Below are positions 23,168-28,515 of a stretch of DNA of 28,515 nt, one piece after another. The position numbers were made by a program, and so were the translations under genes. How positions within the stretch are numbered: the stretch's first letter is position 1; every line of letters starts with the position of its first letter. The stretch comes from an uncultured Roseiflexaceae bacterium (GTDB taxonomy: Bacteria > Chloroflexota > Chloroflexia > Chloroflexales > Roseiflexaceae). The DNA lies in contig CALJIC010000176.1 in NCBI GenBank assembly GCA_937974195.1, positions 1-28,515 on the forward strand. The letters run 5' to 3'. A model generated the notes under the pieces. It had not been told where the DNA came from. It ran no database searches and worked only from the letters and a program-made list of their open reading frames with translations.

Positions 23168-24022
23168 ATGAAAAGGCCCGCCGCCGAGGCGATCCAGATC
23201 GGCACAAACGCCCGGCTGTTCCCGATCAACTGGCGCCCGGCGCTGGACGAGATCGCCTTCGCCAGCGCGGCGGGGTTCCGCAGCATCCAGTTCCACGGGC
23301 GCGAGGAGGGCCTGGGGGAGGCGCACCTCGGCGGCCGGCCCGAGGCTGTCGGCGATGCGCTGCGCCGGGCCGGCCTCACCCCGGTGATGGAGATCGTCGT
23401 CCGGCTGCGCCCGGACGGGCGCACGGCCGGCGGCTCGACCCCGCTGGACATGCTGCGGGCCAACCTGCCGGCGATCCGCGCGCTCGGCTGCGAGCGGGTC
23501 CACTGGCACCTCGCGCCGGCCGAGCGGATGAGCGCGGGTGAGCTGCGGGCGCTCGAGGAGGCCGCGGTCCCGCAGCTCCGCGAGGCGGTCGAGATCGCCG
23601 ACGCGGGCGGCTTCCGCTTCGGGCTGGAGCACAACGAGCCGGACATCCCGCTGTTCGCCACGCCCGAGTCGTGCGCCGAAGCGCTCGCGCGGGTCCCCGG
23701 GCTGGGCTTCGTCTGGGACGTCAACCACACGCCGCCCGACCAGCTCGCCGACTTCCTGGCGTTCGCGCCGCGCATGAGCCTGCTGCACATCTCCGACACG
23801 CCGCTGCCGGAGGTGAACCACCACCTGCCGATCGGCCTCGGCTCGGTGGACTTCCCCGGCTACTTCGCGGCGGTGACGGCGCGCGGCTACGAGGGGCCAG
23901 CGATCCTCGAGATCGGCGGCATCCCCAAGTCCGGCGGGTTCGGGCGCGACACCGACGAGGCCTTGACCGCCTCGCACGCCCGGATCCAGGCGGCCCTGGC
24001 AGCCATATCTGGCCCGGCGTGA
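23168..24022 (+). CDS. Sugar phosphate isomerase/epimerase-like TIM barrel
   Basis: 284 aa from ATG 23168 with AAGGA nine bases upstream; the frame upstream runs into the repeat. The fold is that of xylose-isomerase-like / AP endonuclease 2 proteins. Candidate metal ligands follow the usual order: Glu154 in GLEHNEPD, Asp184 and His187 in VWDVNHTPP, His207 in LLHISDTPLP and Glu248 in ILEIGGIP. The family isomerises or epimerises sugars and related polyols, or dehydrates inosose; the substrate is not deducible. It lies between two glycosyltransferases, consistent with supply of an unusual sugar. Confidence 0.75.
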   Translation: MKRPAAEAIQIGTNARLFPINWRPALDEIAFASAAGFRSIQFHGREEGLGEAHLGGRPEAVGDALRRAGLTPVMEIVVRLRPDGRTAGGSTPLDMLRANLPAIRALGCERVHWHLAPAERMSAGELRALEEAAVPQLREAVEIADAGGFRFGLEHNEPDIPLFATPESCAEALARVPGLGFVWDVNHTPPDQLADFLAFAPRMSLLHISDTPLPEVNHHLPIGLGSVDFPGYFAAVTARGYEGPAILEIGGIPKSGGFGRDTDEALTASHARIQAALAAISGPA

Positions 24023-24164
24023 TCCGGCCCGCTGCTCGGCGCCCCACGGAGGTGGTATATCATCTGCAGGCGCTACGCGGCCCGGGGAGACGCGGCGATC
24101 CCTTACTTTCGGAAAGAAGGCGAAGATTCGGCAGGCTCGCGGCGGAGCCTGGTGACGAGGGAGC

Positions 24165-25205
24165 ATGGGCAAACGCGTTCTGATCTGTAGCTCGCAGGTG
24201 CCGTTCGCGCGCGGCGGGGCCGAGCTGCTCGTCGAGGGGCTGCGCGATGCGCTGCGCGAGCGCGGGCACACCGCCGACACTGTGAGCCTGCCGTACGCCT
24301 GGCAGCCGCACGCGCTGCTCGGCAGCTCGGCGCTCGCCTGGCGCATGCTCGAGCTGTCGCAGGTGAACGGCCAGCCGGTGGACGTGCTGATCGCCACCAA
24401 GTTCCCCTCATACGCCGCGCGCCACCCGCACAAGGTCGTCTGGCTGGTCCACCAGCACCGCCAGGCCTACGACTGGTACGGCACGCCGCTCTCGGACTTC
24501 GTCAACACGCCCGAGGACCGGGCGGTGCGCGAGTGGCTGCTGCGCATGGACCGGACGACGCTCGGCGAGGCGCGGCGCCTGTGGGCGATCTCGAAGAACG
24601 TCGCCGCACGGCTCAAGCGCTTCACCGGGCTGGAGGCCACCCCGCTCTATCCGCCGAGCCGCTACGCCGGGCGGCTGCGCGCCGGCCCGTACGGCGACTA
24701 CCTGCTCTCGGACGCGCGGCTGGACCAGGCGAAGCGGATCGACCTGCTGCTGCGGGCGCTGGCCCGCACCGAGGAGCCGGTGCGCTGCGTGCTGATCAGC
24801 ACCGGGCCGGAGCGCGAGCGCCTGGAGCGCCTGGCGCGCGAGCTGGGCCTCGGCGGCCGCGCCGAGTTCCGCGGCTTCGTCCCCGACGAGGAGCTGATCG
24901 AGCTGTACGCCGGCGCGCGGGCGGTGTACTACGCGCCCTTCGACGAGGACTACGGCTTCACCACTGTGCAGGCGCTCGCGGCGGCCCGCCCGGTTGTCAC
25001 GACCGAGGACGCCGGCGGCGTGCTGGAGTTCGTCGCCGACGGTGACTGCGGCCTGGTCGCGGCCCCGGAGCCGGAGGCGATCGCCGCCTGCCTGGACCGG
25101 CTGTGGCGCAGCCCTGACCTGCCGGCGCGCCTCGGCGCGCCGGGCCCAGCACGCGTGGCCGGGATCACCTGGGACCGCGTCGTAGCCTCGCTTATGTTAA
25201 GCTGA
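24165..25205 (+). CDS. GT4-like glycosyltransferase with E-x7-Q
   Basis: 346 aa from ATG 24165, preceded by GAGGGAG. It has a GT-B fold: N-terminal SSQVPFARGGAELLVEGL, middle WAISKNVAARLKRF, then a donor domain with RLDQAKRIDLLLRAL, GFVPDEELIELYAGARAVYYAP and DEDYGFTTVQALAAARPVVTT. The family-4 E-x7-E is Glu261 and Gln269, so the second glutamate is lost. That residue usually contacts the nucleotide ribose, so activity may be altered. The last ~20 codons contain a perfect 10-bp palindrome (25122-25143). The gene converges on the metallo-hydrolase region. Confidence 0.8.
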   Translation: MGKRVLICSSQVPFARGGAELLVEGLRDALRERGHTADTVSLPYAWQPHALLGSSALAWRMLELSQVNGQPVDVLIATKFPSYAARHPHKVVWLVHQHRQAYDWYGTPLSDFVNTPEDRAVREWLLRMDRTTLGEARRLWAISKNVAARLKRFTGLEATPLYPPSRYAGRLRAGPYGDYLLSDARLDQAKRIDLLLRALARTEEPVRCVLISTGPERERLERLARELGLGGRAEFRGFVPDEELIELYAGARAVYYAPFDEDYGFTTVQALAAARPVVTTEDAGGVLEFVADGDCGLVAAPEPEAIAACLDRLWRSPDLPARLGAPGPARVAGITWDRVVASLMLS

Positions 25206-25323
25206 CGAGGTCGCGCAGGTGCCCGAGCGCCTCTCCAAGCGCCTGGAGCGTCTGGATGCCGCCCGGCCGCGTGACGGCGATGTCGATCTCGCTGATGAGG
25301 ATCGGCCTGCGCGGAGGGGCCAA
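25192..25323 (-). CDS. Small ORF in frame behind the MBL gene
   Basis: After the TAG stop of the metallo-hydrolase gene (25363-25365) the same frame stays open for 56 codons to a TAA at 25192. The stretch has GC-ending codons almost throughout, like true genes here, and a protein-like sequence: RRPILISEIDIAVTRPGG, then an amphipathic helix of the type LQALGEALGHLRDLV. TTG 25323 with GGAGGGCGGAGGG upstream could start a 43-aa protein. Alternatives are stop-codon readthrough that extends the hydrolase, or a recent nonsense mutation. It overlaps the end of the glycosyltransferase gene by 14 bp. I do not recognise the family. Confidence 0.35.
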   Translation of the reverse strand: MAPPRRPILISEIDIAVTRPGGIQTLQALGEALGHLRDLVSLT

Positions 25324-25332
25324 GCCCTCCGC
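25311..25332. repeat. GCGGAGGG/CCCTCCGC palindrome copy
   Basis: GCGGAGGG (25311-25318), a 6-nt loop and CCCTCCGC (25325-25332) form a perfect 8-bp stem. This member of the dispersed family lies inside the open frame behind the MBL gene, so it either inserted into coding sequence or supplies the ribosome-binding site of the small ORF. Confidence 0.75.
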
Positions 25333-25362
25333 CCTCCACTCGTATAGCGACTTCGCCCCCAG

Positions 25363-26211
25363 CTACACCTCCACCCGAAGCCCGTCGTACGCCACCTCAT
25401 ACCCGCGCGCGGCGGCGAAGGCCGAGAGCTCCTCGTGCGGCGGGTTGCTGTGGTGGCCGAGGTGGTGGGCGAAGATCCGCGCCCCGTCGGCCAGCAGCCC
25501 CTCGGCGCGCATGCGCTCCACCTGCTCCACCAACTGCTCCCAGTTCATATGGCCGCGGGCGCGCTCCGCCAGGCCGAACGTGTGGTCAAGCACGGCGACG
25601 TGGATGGGCGCGCCGGCCGCGGCGAGCGTCTCCCAGGCCGCCTCGGGCAGCGGGCCGGTATCGGTGCCGTACAGCAGCCGCCGCCCGTCGCGCTCGATCA
25701 GAAACAGCATGGCCTGCGGGATATGATCGGCGGCGACCGCAGTCACCCGGTACGGCCCGACCTCGAAGGTCTCCCCGGCCTGGATCTGGCACACGCGCAC
25801 CCTGAGCTTCTCCTCGACCGCCGCGTCCGTGAGCGAACCCTCCGGCGCATACTCCCGCAGCGCCGCCGCCACCTTGGCGAGCGCGGCTGAAGAGGCGTAG
25901 TACTCGAGCAGCAGCACGTCCGGCACACGGCAGTAGGCGCTGCGCGAGAGGAAGTGGCCGGGGTCCAGGTGGTCTTCGTGCTCGTGGGTCTGCAGGCAGT
26001 AGCGGATCGTGTGCAGCGACACGCCGTGGATCTGCGCGGCCGCCATCAGGTCGGGGCCGAGGTCGATCAGCAGCGCGTCGTCGACCAGCGCCGACGAGCG
26101 CTTGCGCAGGCTCGGGCCACCCGCTGCGCGCGCCGCCCGGCAGTTGTCGCAGCCGCAGAACGCGTTCGGGTAGCCCTCCGACGCAGCGCTGCCAAGGAAC
26201 ATCAGCTGCAT
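25363..26211 (-). CDS. PhnP/PqqB-like metallo-beta-lactamase-fold hydrolase
   Basis: 282 aa from ATG 26211 with GAGGG four bases upstream. The N-terminus MQLMFLGSAASEG is that of the PhnP/PqqB group and is followed by a zinc-knuckle-like FCGCDNCRAAR (Cys19, Cys21, Cys24). The metal-binding motif is THEHEDHLDP at 75-84. VAADHIPQAM, YGTDTGPLP and AHHLGHHSNPP supply the later ligands. The second residue of the first motif is Glu rather than the usual xHxDH Ser/Thr pattern. Relatives include PhnP cyclic-phosphate phosphodiesterase and PqqB. No phosphonate or PQQ genes are nearby, so the substrate is open. Start preferred over the longer frame to 26346, which crosses a repeat. Confidence 0.85.
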   Translation of the reverse strand: MQLMFLGSAASEGYPNAFCGCDNCRAARAAGGPSLRKRSSALVDDALLIDLGPDLMAAAQIHGVSLHTIRYCLQTHEHEDHLDPGHFLSRSAYCRVPDVLLLEYYASSAALAKVAAALREYAPEGSLTDAAVEEKLRVRVCQIQAGETFEVGPYRVTAVAADHIPQAMLFLIERDGRRLLYGTDTGPLPEAAWETLAAAGAPIHVAVLDHTFGLAERARGHMNWEQLVEQVERMRAEGLLADGARIFAHHLGHHSNPPHEELSAFAAARGYEVAYDGLRVEV

Positions 26212-26227
26212 AGGTCCCTCACTCTGT

Positions 26228-26246
26228 CCCTCCGCAGAACGGAGGG
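26228..26246. repeat. CCCTCCG/CGGAGGG palindrome copy
   Basis: A perfect 7-bp inverted repeat with a 5-nt loop (cagaa) just upstream of the metallo-hydrolase start. It is another copy of the dispersed palindrome, here followed at 26278-26284 by an acacctcc word as in other copies. Confidence 0.65.
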
Positions 26247-26419
26247 AGGACGCGACCGTGGCGGGCGTGCCGCCCACCACACCTCCTTGCGCTCGGGTCC
26301 ACAGGCACGCCGGAAGCGAGCGGGCTGCGCATCTCCGTTCGCTCACGCGGGCGGCCGGGCTGGCCGGGCGCCAGGGTCGCGAAGATTATACAGCCGGCTG
26401 CGCGGCGCTTCTCCGCCGG

Positions 26420-26449
26420 TTGCAGCCGGTATCGCGCGGCTGCTATAAT
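26420..26449 (+). promoter_or_regulatory. Extended -10 promoter of the membrane protein operon
   Basis: TGCTATAAT with TATAAT at 26444-26449 and a weak -35 box TTGCAG (26420-26425) 18 bp upstream. Transcription would begin about 20 bp before ATG 26479. Confidence 0.65.
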
Positions 26450-26478
26450 GCGAAACAAGGTCGCCAGCGAGGGACGCA

Positions 26479-27444
26479 ATGCAGACAACAATCGAACTCC
26501 GCCCCATGTCCGTCGGCGATATCCTCGACGCCGCGTTCCGCCTGTACCGCAGCAGCTTCCTCACACTGCTCGGGATCAGCGCGCTGCTCACCGTGCCGCT
26601 CGCGATCGCCCAGACCGTGGTGCAGGGGATGTTCGCCAGCCTGCTGGTGCGGATGAGCGATCCGGCGAACTTCGGCGGCGGGCAGAACCCGTTCGAGCGG
26701 CTCCCGCTCGCCGAGCTGCTCGTGTTCTACGCCCTGCTGTTCGGATTTTCGCTGCTGCAGATTCTAGTTGTGCAGAACCTGGTGGGCGCGGCGGTGGTCA
26801 GCGCCGCTGATCGCGCGCGCGCCGGCACGCCGACCGGCATCCTGGAGGCGCACCGCCTCGGCCTGCCGCGCTTCGGCGCCCTCCTGCTCGCGTCGCTCGT
26901 GCTGGCCGGGATCTGGCTCGTGATCAGCGTCGCCTTCGGGGCATGTGTCTTCGGCGGGGCGATCGCGGTGGGCGCGGCAGGTGCCATGCTCGACAGCCCG
27001 CTGCTGGTCGGGTTCGCGGTGCTGGGCATCCTGTTCATCGCGGCCATGCTGTTCATCCCGGTGGCGCTGTTCTTCTACACGCGCTTCGCCGTCGTGGTCC
27101 CGGCGATCGTGCTGGAGCGCGCCGGACCGCTGGCAGGGCTGGGCCGCAGCTGGGCGCTCACCGGGCGCGCGTTCTGGAAGTCGCTGCTGATCGTCGTGCT
27201 CCTGGGCCTGATCTACTACGGGATCGTGAGCGTGCCGTCGCAGATGGCGAGCTTCATCCTGACGTTCGCGAGCGCCGGCAGCCCGAATCTCCTGCCGCTG
27301 GCCTCCGGCGTCGCCTCCCTGCTCGCCTACCTCGGCCTCATCCTGGTGCAGCCGCTGGTGCTCCTCGGGCAGACCTTCCAGTACTACGACCTGCGTGTGC
27401 GCTCGGAGGCGCTCGACCTCGAGCTGCGGGCGGGAGAGCTGTGA
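26479..27444 (+). CDS. Multi-pass membrane protein, GDPD-membrane-domain-like
   Basis: 321 aa from ATG 26479, with GAGGGA five bases upstream. The N-terminal LRPMSVGDILDAAFRLYR is the typical opening of a membrane-protein family (related to the membrane domain of some glycerophosphodiester phosphodiesterases) common upstream of DUF4129 genes. Six hydrophobic segments follow, with a conserved-looking LERAGPLAGLGRSWALTGRAFWK between the fourth and fifth. No enzymatic motif is seen. It is coupled by a 4-bp GTGA overlap to the DUF4129 gene and may form a membrane complex with it. Confidence 0.75.
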   Translation: MQTTIELRPMSVGDILDAAFRLYRSSFLTLLGISALLTVPLAIAQTVVQGMFASLLVRMSDPANFGGGQNPFERLPLAELLVFYALLFGFSLLQILVVQNLVGAAVVSAADRARAGTPTGILEAHRLGLPRFGALLLASLVLAGIWLVISVAFGACVFGGAIAVGAAGAMLDSPLLVGFAVLGILFIAAMLFIPVALFFYTRFAVVVPAIVLERAGPLAGLGRSWALTGRAFWKSLLIVVLLGLIYYGIVSVPSQMASFILTFASAGSPNLLPLASGVASLLAYLGLILVQPLVLLGQTFQYYDLRVRSEALDLELRAGEL

Positions 27445-28499
27445 GGACGGGGAGCCACGAGCCACAGCGCGCGCCGCGCCGCGCAGGGTCGATCTCGCGC
27501 GGCGCACACCCGCGGCTCCTCTGCGCCCCGCTCGCCCTGCTGGCGCTGCTCGCTGCCCTGCAGCCCCTGCACTCCGCGGCGCCCCGCGCACACGCCGCAG
27601 CGGGCGGCGCCTGGCCCGCGGCGCGCGCCCAGCAGCCCTCCGACTTCACGCCCGACCTCGCCACCTACACCGCCTGGGTGCGCGAGGCGGCTATCGCGGC
27701 GGCGCGCGGCGACCGCATCGGCCTGGAGGATGCGGCCGGCCGGCTGGTGGCCGTGACGGCGGTGCGGGCGCCGGACGGGACGCCGATCCCGGCCGACAAC
27801 CGCTGGCTCGCCGCGGAGCTCTCGGCGGCCACGCCGAACATGCGGCGCATCGCGACCCGGCTGGAGGCCCTCGCCGACGCGCTGGCGCTCCCGCCCGGAG
27901 CGGCCCCCGCGGACGCCCGCGAGCGGCTGAAGCAGATCCTCAGCCGGCCGCCCTTCGAGCGCGAGGTCGCGCGACCACGCTGGTGGGATGACTTCCTGGA
28001 CTGGCTCGGGCGCCTGCTCGAGCGGCTCGTCCGCCAGCTCCCCGCCCCGTCGGAGCAAGTCAGCAGGCCGGCCGCGTGGGTCGTCGGCGCAGTCGGCGCC
28101 CTGCTCCTGCTCGGCGTGATCGTCTACCTCCTGCTAGGCCTGCGGCGAAGCATCGTCCGGGATGTCGTGGCGCCCGCGGGCGACCCCGAGGAGCACCTGA
28201 CGGCGCGCGGCGCGCTCGAGCAGGCCAGCGAGCTCGCGCGCGGCGGGGACACGCGCGCGGCGGTGCGCTACCTGTACCTGGCCGCGCTGCTCCAGCTCGA
28301 CGAGCGCGGGCTGCTGCGCTACGACCGGGCGCTCACCAACCGCGAGTACCTCGAGCGCGTGCGCGACAAGCCGGAGCTGCTGCGGCGCCTGGAGCCGGTC
28401 GTCGCGACGTTCGACCGCGTCTGGTACGGCCACGAGCCGCTGTCGGACGAGGCGTACCGCGAGTTCGCGGCCCACGTCGAGGGGCTCCGACAGGGGTGA
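27441..28499 (+). CDS. DUF4129 domain membrane protein
   Basis: 352 aa from GTG 27441, which overlaps the previous stop by 4 bp and has GGGAGAG just upstream. A basic N-terminus and one hydrophobic segment (about 26-47) act as signal or anchor. An extracytoplasmic helical region runs to about 210, then a second membrane segment (about 212-235), then a cytoplasmic DUF4129 domain with RYLYLAALLQLDERGLL, NREYLERV and FDRVWYGHEPLSDEAYREF. DUF4129 proteins usually sit with DUF4350, MoxR and DUF58 genes, so those are expected past the window end. The stop codon lies inside the 8-bp GGGTGAC repeat that fills 28493-28515. Confidence 0.85.
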   Translation: MRTGSHEPQRAPRRAGSISRGAHPRLLCAPLALLALLAALQPLHSAAPRAHAAAGGAWPAARAQQPSDFTPDLATYTAWVREAAIAAARGDRIGLEDAAGRLVAVTAVRAPDGTPIPADNRWLAAELSAATPNMRRIATRLEALADALALPPGAAPADARERLKQILSRPPFEREVARPRWWDDFLDWLGRLLERLVRQLPAPSEQVSRPAAWVVGAVGALLLLGVIVYLLLGLRRSIVRDVVAPAGDPEEHLTARGALEQASELARGGDTRAAVRYLYLAALLQLDERGLLRYDRALTNREYLERVRDKPELLRRLEPVVATFDRVWYGHEPLSDEAYREFAAHVEGLRQG

Positions 28500-28515
28500 G
28501 CGGGTGACTGGGTGA
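28493..28515. repeat. 8-bp GGGTGAC repeat at the window edge
   Basis: Three phased 8-bp units (ggggtgag, cgggtgac, tgggtga) run off the window end. They match the unit of the arrays at 10007-10260 and show that this repeat is dispersed. Confidence 0.65.

Noticed and set aside
20951..24433. 1160-codon open frame on the minus strand
   Set aside because: It runs across several genes with recognisable motifs on the plus strand and across intergenic repeats; it is a shadow.

Overview
The window looks like a chromosomal segment of a GC-rich member of the Chloroflexota, probably class Chloroflexia. This is inferred from gene content: a class II diterpene cyclase paired with a cis-prenyltransferase-fold terpene synthase (an arrangement known from Herpetosiphon and Mycobacterium tuberculosis), a very long GAF-SpoIIE phosphatase, and a protein built on the INPIVEQQN motif. 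Coding is dense on both strands. Many junctions are translationally coupled: a 4-bp GTGA overlap at three junctions and an 8-bp ATGTCTGA overlap at two. No tRNA, rRNA, insertion sequence or CRISPR array was seen.

Layout. 165-3506 (-): a three-gene operon of class II diterpene cyclase, tuberculosinol/kolavelool-synthase-like enzyme and a membrane STAS protein, with a candidate promoter at 3587-3616. 3897-4709 (-): HAD hydrolase. 4741-5847 (+): secreted nucleoside hydrolase. 5857-9921 (-): six GAF domains plus a SpoIIE-type phosphatase. 9922-10432: intergenic arrays of an 8-bp GTGAC/GTCAC unit in opposite orientations. 10433-11518 (+): GH172/DUF2961 protein. 11579-15473 (+): nadA-nadB-nadC, de novo NAD synthesis from aspartate. 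It sits behind a consensus promoter and a leader with three copies of an AGTGT-N7-ACACT operator interleaved with two intrinsic terminators. 15498-16445 (-): ketopantoate reductase. 16666-17361 (+): Bax-inhibitor-1 family membrane protein.

17362-17717 is packed with perfect hairpins of a dispersed GGAGGG/CCCTCC palindrome family that recurs at 20162-20289, 23072-23094, 25311-25332 and 26228-26246, and as a fragment at 38-75. 17718-20096 (-): purD-HIT-purN. 20512-25205 (+): a DUF123 GIY-YIG-like protein, the duplicated INPIVEQQN protein, two GT4 glycosyltransferases and a TIM-barrel sugar isomerase-like protein, suggesting glycan or glycoconjugate work. 25363-26211 (-): PhnP/PqqB-like metallo-beta-lactamase-fold hydrolase, followed in frame by an unexplained reading frame that looks coding. 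26479-28499 (+): a multi-pass membrane protein coupled to a DUF4129 protein; the operon probably continues beyond the window.

The points most worth following are the diterpene operon with its STAS partner and apparently altered catalytic motif, the operator-terminator leader of nadA, the in-frame coding-like stretch behind the MBL gene, and the two intergenic repeat families.
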